From Panaeolus papilionaceus (taxonomy: Eukaryota > Basidiomycota > Agaricomycetes > Agaricales): 64,000 bases of DNA. Under the pieces are notes generated by a model. It was given only the letters and a program-made list of their open reading frames with translations, was not told where the DNA came from and did not search any database. Of this stretch, positions 47,368 through 58,725 are shown one piece after another; the stretch's first letter is position 1; each line of letters starts with the position of its first letter. The translations under genes were made by a program, and so were the position numbers. Location of the stretch: the NCBI GenBank assembly GCA_015501605.1, contig JADNRZ010000013.1, positions 124,001-188,000 on the forward strand, written 5' to 3'.

Positions 47368-50240
47368 ATGTACGAGGAAACAACATCACCATCTAGGGGG
47401 ACCCCAACGGGCTCACCTCCTCAATCTGTCGTAGACGAGGAAGAAATCAAAGTTCTGGAGCAAGAAGAACTTGCAACCCAAGTTTATCGAGATCTATGGA
47501 ACAATTTTTACACATGGGAATACGACTCATATGCTAGACGCTATCTGGAGGATTTATCTCGATGCTTACCTGCGCTACCTCCTCCTCCCTGGAGGGGCCA
47601 AGAGAATGGACCACAATATCATGTTGCTACAGGTCGTTCCAATGATAATGACGAGTTTGAGTTTGAAGTTCACGACTTCGAACCTCATCATGTTTCCTTT
47701 AATCTAAAGCAAAAACACAGACCAATCAAGCCTCCTCAACACATTCCTTTGTACCCGCGCTATTCAGCGTGTACCCCCATTTCACAGACGCTTGGCTCTA
47801 CGGATCCCTATACACTGGCCAACACATTGCATTTTATACCTTTAGCAGATGACCCTAAATTTGAACCCGAGATGAAGGAACTTGTCGAGACCACCAACTA
47901 CCTTGCTTGGCAGACGGATTTCAAGGACCCTGACGGTAATAGTACTCCAAATACATCGTTTGCCTACCTGATACCCTGCATTTCATGACAGTTGAAGTCA
48001 TTCAGCTGGAGACAGCACGGAAACTACATTTTGTGCATGATTTTACCTTTCCAGAAATTGACAGACTCTCCTTCTTAACTGGAAAACTCAGGACTTCTTC
48101 GCGGGGTGGTATTATCTGGGAATCTCGACAACGGTGACTATTTGTTCTAAGCCTCGAATTGAGTCCATAGATCAAGGCTGATATTTTTGATGCGGAACTA
48201 CCTGTACAGAGATCTTGTCTCATGGCCTGAGCTACGGAGAGACGCTCATCAAACCCTACCGCATGAACACACCGACATAACCTCGAGCAGCTTGGCTGAA
48301 CATGTGCAGAGGGGTGCTCTTGCATTCTGCCCGAATCTCAACTGCATCCAGGATTTTTGTGACGTCCACAGTAAGTGCCCATGCTTGGCGAAATGATTTC
48401 TTGACATTATATTGAATGGCCTCGATTCAGAGGAGTGGCAAAACAAGTATACGTTGTCACTACAGCACCCTACGTTGGATATCGATCACATGTGGAGCGA
48501 CAAAGTATTGGAAAAATTATGTCGAAACCGCTGCTACAAGGCTCGGGCCAGGGGAGAAATTGATCAGGTATGTGGACAGGAATCTAATCAGCCAAAATTA
48601 CACTCAAATCAGGTCAGGATATTCTCCTTTGGTCTGGGTCTGAGTACGAGGAATTCAGAGGTCTAGTAGCTCTCCTTCCTGACGCAATGCCCTGTGAGTT
48701 AGCGGTCCTCTGTCGAAGGGATTGCACAGAGGTGCGAATGATCTCCTATATATTGCTCGATTTTCTAGCTCATTGCAGCTGTAGGCCTATAAGGCTCGCC
48801 GTCAATGGTTATTGAACGACACCGAAATTGCAGGACCTGAAGAAGCTCTTTTGCCAGGTATTATTCCATTCAGAACTAGTACAGCTCTGCATACTGATTC
48901 GCGTACTGTAGCTGACAACAAAAGGTTCAAGTCGGCCCGACTAAATACTGATGTAGCAGAAGCAAGGTTGGCAGATTCAAGTTGACAAATACCTTTAAAC
49001 TAACCGCCGTTGACCATGCACTCTCAGTATCGGGGGGTGTTCACACGTTGGTCCTTGCAATCAATACGCAGATTGTGTTTGCTTTGGGACTGGGAGTTAT
49101 TGCCATAAGGGTTGTCGCTGTTCTACGAAATGCATGTTTATGTTAATTCAGCTTTTGCACTCCACTGACTACATGGCCTCTGCACCCAGGTGGGATTCGT
49201 CTTGAAGGCTGCAATTGTCATAAAACGTCCAGAGGGGGGATCACAATCTGCTATGAAAACTGCCCCTGTAAACAAGCAAGTAGGGAATGCAACCCCGAGC
49301 TATGTTTACCTAGCAAACCAAAGTAAGTTTGTGACTTTGTAGTGGTAAAGCTGGTTTGCGTTTTCATTTGTATTACAGGCGCCAAAAGTGGGGTTGCACC
49401 AATGCCGGACTTCAAAATAACCAATACGCGGTAAGCTACCAAATATCTAGGAAATATGCTGAGTTGTACTTGTGAATGCTAAAAGGACTGCTGCAAAATT
49501 GAAAATAAAAATAGGAACTCCGGATTGCGCCGTCCCAATGGGGCCTTGGTGCCTTCGCACAAACTAGAATAAGCGCATTCGATATCATAGGAGGTACGAA
49601 TACCTTCAACTGCCTTATAGCCCACCCACTGACCCACCTTCGGCTCAACAGTCTATTATGGAGAAATGTACCCAGATATCAGTGGCCACCCTCCCTGGCT
49701 CAGACCGTGAGTAGAGGCTCTTTAAGCTCCTTTTTTGAGTGTTTGACATCGTGAGACTTGGGCGCGTTTCGGTAGGATGCAATTGTTTACTGGCTACAAC
49801 TATTCCTTTCAGCTTTGTAAAACCAGGCCCAACGGCACTGATCATGTAGTGGCCAACATTGATTCATGGAACGCAGGGAATGTCACGCGATACCTCAACC
49901 ATCCGCCAGATGGGAAACCCAATAATTGCGTTGCCACTCGTAGGTGTACAATATCACAATATTTCGGTGCATGACTAACCTGAATCGAAATGCCGCCTCA
50001 GAGATCAACGTAAACGGGGTCGAGACAATATACCTATTCGCAGGTAAGCCCGATGCTGGTTGCCCATACTTTTCAAATTTTGAAAAACTTTCGGCTGCAG
50101 CACAAGAAATCCAGAAGGACGAAGAATTGTACCTGGATTATGGAGAGAATTATTGGAACGCTAGCGCGAACCAAACCGACAACCTGGGACCAGAGGAAGA
50201 ACCAGCAAATAGGCCGACTGAAGCTGACGTTGAAGCATAG
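47368..50240 (+). CDS. ezh2: E(z)/EZH2-type histone H3 lysine-27 methyltransferase (PRC2 catalytic subunit)
   Basis: Putative catalytic subunit of Polycomb repressive complex 2, which methylates H3K27 in facultative heterochromatin. Fifteen exons, traced by splice phase, sum exactly to 683 residues. Order: poorly conserved N-terminus; a Cys pair region FCPNLNCIQDFCDVH that aligns with the EZH2 FCRRCFKYDCFLH segment; a SANT-like helix DILLWSGSEYEEFRGLVAL; the CXC domain (CNQYADCVCFGTGSYC, CRCSTKCGIRLEGCNCHK, YENCPCKQASRECNPELC); and the SET domain (APSQWGLGAFA, VYYGEMYP, NYSFQL, RYLNHPPDGKPNNC, KDEELYLDYGENYW). The CXC-SET order is specific to the E(z) family. The NH...PNC loop is longer than usual. 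Intron 8 (49132-49189) has a GC donor, and intron 14 (50044-50100) is stop-free and of length 3n. The exact acceptor of exon 3 is ambiguous by 6 nt. Confidence 0.88.
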
Positions 50241-50603
50241 TAGTTTAGGAGGCCCCGGAAGCCTTCCATGTTATCCACACTTACTAGTACTCTAGCTTTA
50301 GCTTGATTTTTGCGAACTTGAATTTACAAATGTGCTTCATTTGGGACGCTCGAGCAACGCTCGAAGCCGACTTGAAGCTTATCAACACCAATATTAGTCA
50401 ACGTTTATACAAACACTTTTTACCGTGCAGCCCAGGTAAATTGGTTTGATAATGATAGGTCGAAGAAGACCGGAGAACAACTAGAGAAGGTTCTGTCTTG
50501 TTCGGGGATGAACGTGAACTTTGAAGCAATTAAGCCACGCATCAATCCGACTTTGATGTTCAAATAAGCGCACCCCAAGCTCAGACGTGTTCTTCCAACA
50601 AAC
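50241..50603. promoter_or_regulatory. Spacer and probable promoter of get3
   Basis: 363 bp between tandem genes, holding the 3' flank of the E(z) gene and the upstream region of get3. No clear motif was seen. Confidence 0.4.
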
Positions 50604-51971
50604 ATGTCCGACTTCCAACCATTACCACCAACTCTCCAGAATATCCTCGACCAAACCTCCCTCAAATGGATCTTCTGCGGTCAGTGCTCTTGTATCCGTA
50701 CTGAATTCAATTGACCTCATCAAACAAACGACGTATAGGAGGCAAGGGTGGTGTTGGTAAGTCATTCATCGAACCGTTATATACGCATTTTTCGACGGAT
50801 AATTGCAGGTAAAACAACCACTTCATGCTCCCTAGCAATCCAACTTGCTAAAGTTCGCAAGTCTGTACTGCTAATCGTATGCACCACTCAATTTCCTATT
50901 CTTTATCACTTTTAATCGCGTCGACAGTCTACGGATCCCGCACACAACTTGTCAGACGCTTTTGGTCAAAAGTTCTCCAAGGATGCAACAAAAGTGAATG
51001 GTTTCGACAATTTGTTCGCGATGGAAATCGATCCTACAAGTGCGATTCAGGAGATGGTTGAGCAATGTAAGTATAAGCTGCGCGCTTGGAGTGGTACCTT
51101 ACTTATCATCGACTCGCTTTTCAGCCGATTCCAATGGAATGATGGGATCCATGATGCAGGACCTTGCATTTGCCATCCCTGGTGTTGACGAGGCTATGAG
51201 CTTTGCTGAGATCATGAAGTGAGTGGTTATGCAAAACCGCATGACAGTCAGGGTGCTGATAGTCCTAGGCACGTCAAATCTATGGAATACTCTGTGATCG
51301 TGTTCGACACTGCGCCTACCGGACATACCCTCCGTTTCCTGTCGTTCCCCACTGTCCTCGAGAAGGCTCTAGGCAAGCTCAGCTCACTTGGTTCCCGCTT
51401 CGGACCCATGATCAGCCAGGTAACTTATGATCATCGTATGTGGATGACCTATTATTAATGAAGCAACCACACCAGATGTCCTCAATGATGGGTGGTGAGG
51501 CAGGTTCCCAAGAAGATATGTTTGCCAAACTCGAGAACATGCGTTCTATCATTACTGAGGTGAACAGCCAATTCAAAGATGCTGTAAGTATTATTTTTGT
51601 ATTTAAAACGCAAATAAATGCCAACCACTTTTCTATGACAGGAAAAAACCACTTTCGTCTGTGTCTGCATCTCAGAGTTCTTGTCTCTATATGAGACAGA
51701 ACGTCTTGTGCAAGAACTTACCGCGTACGAGATCGATACGCATAACATCGTCGTAAATCAACTTCTCTTCCCCAAGAAGTCCTCGAACTGCGAACATTGT
51801 CGTGTCCGTCAAGCAATGCAACAAAAGTATCTGGCAGAGGCGCACGAGCTTTACGACGAATTCTTCCACATCATCAGACTGCCGCTTCTGACAGAGGAGG
51901 TTCGAGGACCTGAGAAGCTCAAAGAGTTCAGCAAGATGCTCGTCGAGCCCTACGTCCCCCCACAAGACTAA
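50604..51971 (+). CDS. get3: Get3/ArsA-family ATPase for tail-anchored protein insertion
   Basis: Cytosolic homodimeric ATPase that carries tail-anchored membrane proteins to the ER receptor Get1/Get2. Eight exons sum to 327 residues, the normal family length. Seen: deviant Walker [16 protein letters not shown] with the signature Lys, switch [13 protein letters not shown], switch [17 protein letters not shown], a Met-rich client-binding stretch ([18 protein letters not shown] and [11 protein letters not shown]), and the zinc-binding CEHC motif (NCEHCRVRQ) with the A-loop NQLLFPKK. The P-loop GKGGVG is carried on an 18-nt exon (50739-50756). Convergent with the neighbouring membrane-protein gene. 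Confidence 0.96.
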
Positions 51972-52129
51972 TAACGCATCTTGTATTGTAGATATAATCC
52001 GGTTCTGTTGACGTATTGCATGACCCTAACAATTATCATACCGGTCTAGATGAAACACAGACGAGAAAGTAAATACCCCGTTGATCAAAAAGCAAGGTCC
52101 TAATAAATAAGCTCCAATTTTCTAACTCT

Positions 52130-54739
52130 TCAGTCCATTTCTTCGTCGGTTTGAGGAACGGCAGGATACAACCAAACCTGGAGGGCGATCATAAATCGTA
52201 AACCATGTCTGGATAATAAACCCCCATCGTAGCCCTGCTGGACGTATATCTGTCCGACAACTGCCGAGCTTCTGCTCGCTTCATCAAATAACGTCGAAAG
52301 CAGCATTGCTGAGACAGCAACTTTGTGGTTACCAGCAAATGTCTTCGAACGGTAGTTGTGTACGAGCTGAAGAAGGACAGAAATATCTGATGCTGGATTG
52401 AGGAAGTATTTTGCGATGTATACGTGATGGACCTCAAGCGGGAAGAGCTTGCGTGGCACTATGGTCTCTGGCTGCTGAACAGATAAGTCGCCGACTGGAA
52501 TAAAAATTTGAATGAAATCAAGTAAGCAAAACACCTGTGTTTGAAAAGATGAGGCTGTCCTTTGAAAATGTGCAGATGTACGTACCCCAAATACCATTGG
52601 CCAAGTGATGCGCGATTCGAGTCGTTGGCTTGCTCTTTCCCGGCGTGTAGGCGGGAAAAAGCGGATTCTTGGAAAGGCCCTATATGAACCTTGGCCAATC
52701 CAGTCGAGCTTTGCGCTCGTGACAGCCTTCAGCATAAGAAGCGCAGTGAATTGGGATCCGGCTCGCCTAAGGACCCCCCAGACCAAGCTGTACACAGTGT
52801 AGTTGTCATATTTTGCCCTTACAACTTCTGCGATGATATGGTCCAAAAGGTATAATGAGCCACGCAAAGTTGTCCCAAGCGTTGATAAACCAGCCGTTGT
52901 GCGGATTACGAGAAAGTAGTGTGTCGTCAAGACGGTGTTCAAATATCCAAGCTTCGGCCTGAGGATTTGTTAGAGTAGAGCCGTAATACTGAAACATTCG
53001 ACAAACTTACGCAAGGAAATTGAGTATTGCTTGCCTCCGAGGATGGTAATTATCACTATACGGGTTGCCAATTATACCTTCTACAATTTTGGGTCATTAG
53101 AGACAGTCATCACGGCAGGTCGAGGAAGACTCACGTCTGACAGCAGATTGCGATTGCAACAGTGTTTTTTCCTCTGTCGTGGTGGTCATGTTGTAAGCCG
53201 TTGCATTTGAAAGTACATTGGTATACACCAGCTTGAAAGGGGTACGTCCCGAGTAGGTGATGTGCCAGGTGACGTTCGTAAAGGGTTTATGGGAAGAAGT
53301 GCGTTCGGCAGGAGGGCAAACGTCTTGATTCAAAGGGGCGGGCACAAGATCCTTTTACGCAGATATCAATACGTGAGTGTCTGTAGACTTGTATTATTAT
53401 GAAAAGGCTAGCTCCACCTACCAGCGGTCCCCATGCGTTGTCTATCACTGACATAAATGGGGCATACGCCCATCCCTGCTTCATGCTTTCCCCATCGCCA
53501 ATTCGCACACGGAGTTTCGTTTCGAAATTTCCATGTATCGGGAAATTCCTTGTGCAGATATTCTTGGGTAGATTATGTCCCGGTCTTTGGCACTTGTTTA
53601 CAGAAACATCAATGCCAAAAGCACAAGCAGTGCGAACCATTTACTCACCCGGGTTTTCGCCCGCCTTAATAAAGCGTGCATCTTGTCATAACCAATGTTG
53701 TCATAGAGTACTGTTGTATCGGCCACAGTGAGGAATGTGTGTGTTATGATATGAGGATGCCCCTGCAGAATTTGGGTCGTCGGGTTCGCATTGCTCGAAG
53801 CATCCAAGTCAACATCGACTGCAGGCTGAGAGATATTGCAAATCAACTGCGTAGGGTAGAAGCCCAACAGTGGTATTGAGATTCCGTAGGCGTCAACAAT
53901 TTCGTCTTGTAGGCTGGATACAGACCCCAATCTTTAAATGAAATTCAGCACGTATTAGGGTGTGTGTAGGGTAACTCAGGAAGATAGAACGTACGGATAC
54001 GACCTAACAGGTTGAAGAGCAAGGTTCTCATCGTTGATTGTATTGAAGTACACCGCGTCATCTAGGAGAGAGGGGGACGCGGGGACGAGTATGAATGAAG
54101 CCCGTAGGTCTGTTTCTTGTAAGGGGGTGTTTTGGCTGTTAACACACGTCAGTAGTGTGCACAGGCATTAAGGACTCAAAGCAAAGCTTACAAAATTTGT
54201 GTTGGAATTTGCAACTGTATTTCTGTTCTCAATCGATTATCTCGAAGAGTGACGCCTCTGAACACAGTGTCAGTAAAGATAATTGTCTCAGAGTTGCCTC
54301 GGTTTTGTGACGGTGTGCCATTGTCCTTGACCCATACAGTTGCGCGAAGGTCGAAAACACCACCAAGTTCCCCCTTTCTCCCAATCAACGGTTTTACGAA
54401 GGCGTCTTCCTCTGGCACTACTCCCGGCTTTGGATTGTAATATATGTTACGATGTGGATCAGATCCAGAGGAGTACAGTTTATAAAGCTGTTTGATATCG
54501 TATCGTATGTGTATCCTGACCGCAACGAATGCCACCAGAAGCGCCAAGCATAGACCCAAAGATTTCGCAGTTATTCCAGATGCGCGCCTCTGAGATCCAG
54601 GATCCAGGTGAAGATAGTTAGGTGTCTGAGTCTGAGGCACAGACTTCGCAGGCCGAACGTCGTCCGTAGAATGTTGTGGCGACAATGCTACTTCAGACCG
54701 AAGTTTCTGCATTGCGTCCATGGAGGCCTCTTCTGTCAT
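52130..54739 (-). CDS. Uncharacterised transmembrane glycoprotein
   Basis: I do not recognise the family. Several exons on the minus strand have sustained coding character; I did not add up all exon phases, so internal borders are approximate. The N-terminus (about 60 residues, Gln/Ser-rich) precedes one clear membrane helix, LGLCLALLVAFVAVRIHI (about 61-78), followed by a basic RYDIKQLYKLY, suggesting a type II protein. Downstream segments look lumenal: VVPEEDAFVKPLIGRKGELG, FVPDLRA-like beta strands, KCQRPGHNLPKNICTRNFP, and several N-glycosylation sequons (NVT, NAT, NMT). The C-terminal third is more hydrophobic, with PKLGYLNTVLTTHYFLVIR and VSAMLLSTLFDEASRSSAVV. It ends in an acidic tail. 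One intron near 52500-52580 needs a GTACAT donor to keep frame. It could in principle be two genes. Confidence 0.65.
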
Positions 54740-55821
54740 GTTGTTGCTCCAAACGGATGGGGGGTTGTCCAGAGGGTTGTTTCCAATTCTATGCTTTTAA
54801 GTGAGAAAAACAAGAGCCCATCGAGATAGAAATGATAGTTTGAAACAGAAGACTGTTCTCTTTTCTAGTCCGCAGTTCAAGGATAGGTGAATCATCGGCA
54901 GTTTTACGCGACGACAACGTGAGAGATGATGTGTATGTTCGAGGTTCAACGATTATTATCAAGGTACTGAGAGGCAGAGAACAAGGTGGTGATCACGAAA
55001 CGTGGTTCCTAATACTTGCTTTTTTCTAACGCCGCATTGGCGCGAGCTGGTGCATGTCCACGCCCAATACATGCCATCCTTTTTCAATATTTCAATGCGC
55101 ATTCCAACCCAATTGACGAAGGAAGCTTGCTGCCACGGGGAATGTTTATGCGCTCATAAGGTGCAATGACTCTGACATGATATTGTTTTGATTATACAGA
55201 AGTCCCCTTTGGGATTTTCAGTGGGAACCTAATGAGCAACAGCGTCCATATCCGAGTCATACACTACGGTCACCTCATCAAGGGATTGATGATAAAGGCG
55301 CGTTGTTGCGGTGTATACACACAAAAATCTCAAAGGAGCAGTGCTTTCGGAGCGGTTGTGACCAAACTCCAGAGTTCAGATAAATTCACTGATCGCCCAA
55401 TAAAGTAGCGCATAAACGCGGAGTGAAGGCCCAAACCCCGGACCTGGTCACCCAGGAAGGAAAGGGATCACTATCCACCCATTCAACATGGTGCAGACGA
55501 ATGATGACCCCGCCCCTTGATAGTCATATTTTGAGCAGTTCAACCGAACTGTGACATAGTGTGGTACATATGCGGTGGGAGGAACGACAAACGGCGAGAA
55601 AGAGGGAGAGAGAGAAGAAAGGAAAAAAGACAAGAAAGAAGATGAGGATGTGTTGAAATGGGAAATGACGAAAAAAGCATGAGATATACTGTAGTCCTAG
55701 AAAGGTGGGGGTAGAGACGAGACAGCTAACTACGTTATGCAAGGGTGTTAAAAATGGTTGCAATAAAAAGATTGCAGAAAGTGCAGCCGATGTTATGCGA
55801 GTTCTCAACCTGCTGTGGGAT
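54740..55821. other. Intergenic, no recognised gene
   Basis: 1.1 kb holding the upstream region of the membrane-protein gene and the 3' flank of the RNA-binding-protein gene. A purine-rich tract (GA-rich, about 55585-55650) reads as pyrimidine-rich on the minus strand, in the 3' UTR orientation of the latter. No gene is supported. Confidence 0.5.
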
Positions 55822-58725
55822 TTACAACATCCCCATACCGTCTCCATCCTCATCACCACCTCCCCACCCAATCGCCACTACCTCTTCTTCGTGTGTTGGA
55901 ATGTCGGCCGTATAATCGGAACCTGCCTCACTGGGTCCCCGCATCGCTGTATCCTCATCGATAACTGATTTCATTGCTCCTTCAGATGCGGGAGCCTTCG
56001 ACGTGGTGGACGATGCATTTGTTGCCCCTGTGAACCAAGATATCTGGACAGTACCAACGATAGGGATGTTCGATCCTTTGGCAAGACCCTGTTCAGCTGC
56101 TGACCGGGTCCTGAACGCGACGATATATGCCTTGTCAGTACCACTGGGTTCGACGCTGTCTAGCTGACCAGTTGTCTGAAAATACAACGTTATATTATAG
56201 ACTGCTGTAATTCGGATTCGAACTACTCACCTCGTACCAATCCCTCAAGGCCTGTGTGCTCTCTTCTGAAACGCCTTTCACAAGTAGCTTCTTCGGTCTG
56301 TTGTCCAACTTCATACTACCACGAGGAGGGCCACCACGAAGAATGGGACCGCCACGATAATAGCCGCCTCGCGGGGCACCCCTACCCCGTCCTCGGTAAA
56401 CCCCTCGATATGGCGGTGCGGAAGGCAAGTCCAAACCAAGTAAAGCAGCCTAAACACGACGCCATTAGTGATCTTTTGGAAGAAACTCAAGATTGACACC
56501 CACCTCAGCTTTCAACCTCTCCAACTTCGCCTTCAAATCCTCCGTGCTCTCACCCTGGCCGCTTGGCTGAGTTGTCTCCCCATGCAACTCTAGTTCCTGA
56601 TCCAACCGCTCTTTCTCAAGTCTCTCCTTGTCTGTGACACCATTTGACGGCGCCTTCTTCGTTGCTGCAATTGCAGCTGCCTCTGAAGCTGCGGCTGTCA
56701 ACTTAGTCTGCTCTTCCCCCAGCTTTCTCAGCTTGGCCATAATTTCCTTTTTCTCTTCAGGTGACGCAAAGTCTAGCGCAGCCATCAAGGTCTTTTGTTC
56801 CACTATCGTCTGTTCCAGCTTTTGCTGTTTCGCAGCCAGCGCGGACATCGCTGCAGACGGCCCACTGGGTGCTGTTGACTGCTTCCTCGGCGTTGTCGTT
56901 CCGCTTGCAGCAGCTGAAGTAGATGCCAACACCGTTGGAGGTGTTTGGCTTGCTCCAGGCTTGCCACCAATGTTCGCCACCAGAGGTGCTGATGCAGCCA
57001 ACATTCTCGCCCCCACCTGACCATGTCCCTCCATTGGTCTGTGCCAAAACACCTTCACGAACCGGTTCCCAAATACTGCTTCCTCCGCTTTCCACGCCGC
57101 ATGTGCTTCCTGATGGCTCTCAAAGCTCACCAAAGCCTTCGCTGTCATTGCATCAATAGCCACATTCGTCACTGTCCCAAATCGCTTGAACCAGTCGTTC
57201 ACTTGTTCCAGCGTGAGCTTGTCCTCAGGGATCTTCTCCACGACAAGTGTTTTGTCGGTACGTTTTTCAGGCCGGAAGCCTTGCGCATCGGGGAATGTGC
57301 CGCCTCTTCCCCTGCCTCCTCCACCACGCCCACGATAACCACCGCGGCTTAGGGTAGGTGGCCGCATGCCCGACATCATTGGCATACCACCGTCGATATC
57401 CTGCATAGGTTGAGGGTAAGACTGCGGATTAAGACCCATCATTGGGTTATACCCGCCTCCCATACCGTCCATTGGTGGGAGTGACGGATTACGCATGTCA
57501 ATGTCTTCATCTGGTGGGGGCTGCTCTGAAGGTGGCTGCTGCTGCTGTGATTGTTGTGACTGAGATTGCTCGGTGGTATCTCGTGGAATGACTGGTGTTA
57601 GATCTTGAATGACAGGCAGCTCTCCAGACGTGTTGATCGTCTGAACAACCGTCCCGTCTTCTTGTTGTATCCGTGGTAGTAGTGGTGCGCGGGGTGGTCT
57701 ATTCGACATGGGACGCATATCCATCCTGGCTTCATGGGGGTCGTATGCGGGGCCAGACATGAATGGCATACCACCTCCAGGGAACATGGGCATGAACGGC
57801 ATTCCCATCTGCATGTTCAGAGGATACATTGGACCAGGTACAACTGCGTCATCACCATGGCTGTACTTGCACATAGCACCGCGAGCGCAATAACCATTGT
57901 CTGAAAGATAGGTGAAAACAAAATGAGCCATTGAATTCAAATTTAGCGCCGATAGCGGGCTGGGGTGCCACACATGAGCAATAGAAATTGTACGTACTGT
58001 GATAATCTCGACAGATTCCCCGCTTCTGGTCTGGGGGTTGATACCCCTGCTGCCGCCTTCCACCACCCGTTTGACCCATACCATTCATGCCCATACCCAT
58101 GGTGGGCATTCCAAAGCCTGGCATCATCATTTGTTGACCAGATCGTCCCCACCCTTGGTTCCCCCCATTTCCATAACGTGAAAACTGTCCTTCATGATTG
58201 AGACGCGCTCCTTTTGAAGGTCTCCCGTCCGCTTCATCATTTGAACTACTGCGCTTCTTCCCTCTATCACCCGAATGCGGTAACAAGACATCTATTGGAA
58301 TGGGAATCCCGCCATCTGCAGGTTTCGTTGAGGGTGATGATGGCGTAGCGGTGTAGGGTAGATATGATTTTGTTCTGAGGGCTGTGAATAGTGTTTCGAT
58401 GAATCCGGCACATTCTAAAGAGGCATTGCATCAGTGATGAGACGGATGGATAGAGGCGGGGAACTGAACCCTACCATTTTCCAGAAACTCTTCTAACTGG
58501 CGCCCTAACTCGGCCCGCATCTCTGTCTCTGGCGCGTTATGCTTTAGTAGAGCAAGAATGTAGTCAGCGAGTGCACCTGGCTCTGCATCACATCTACAAG
58601 TATTTGAAAGAAAATATAGCTGAGACGAGTTGTTTGGAGGTTGACGCTGTGAAAACTTACATAGGTTCAAGAGTACGAACTAACCAGGGTTTGAGATGCT
58701 GTGCGTTTGCTTGATCAAATACCAT
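55822..58725 (-). CDS. RBM26/RBM27-type RNA-binding protein (Rmn1-like)
   Basis: Nuclear RNA surveillance factor; animal RBM26/27 and fission-yeast Rmn1 work with MTREC/PAXT to direct transcripts to the exosome. It encodes about 850 residues. The N-terminus is a PWI-like helical domain (LKPWLVRTLEPMCDAEPGAL, ADYILALLKHN, GFIETLFTALRTKSYLP), very similar to RBM27. Then come a Gly/Met-rich linker, a CCCH zinc finger (ICRDYH...NGYCARGAMCKYSHG), a Pro/Gln-rich stretch, an RGG patch, RRM1 (KTLVVEKIPEDKLTLEQVND, ALVSFESHQEAHAAWKAEE), a long coiled coil rich in Glu, Lys and Gln, a second RGG patch (YRGVYRGRGRGAPRGGYY) and RRM2 (KKLLVKGVSEES, AYIVAFRTRSAAEQGLA). The tail is acidic and ends GDGMGML. 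The full order matches RBM26/27. Start at 58725 is the first Met before the PWI-like fold. Confidence 0.9.
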
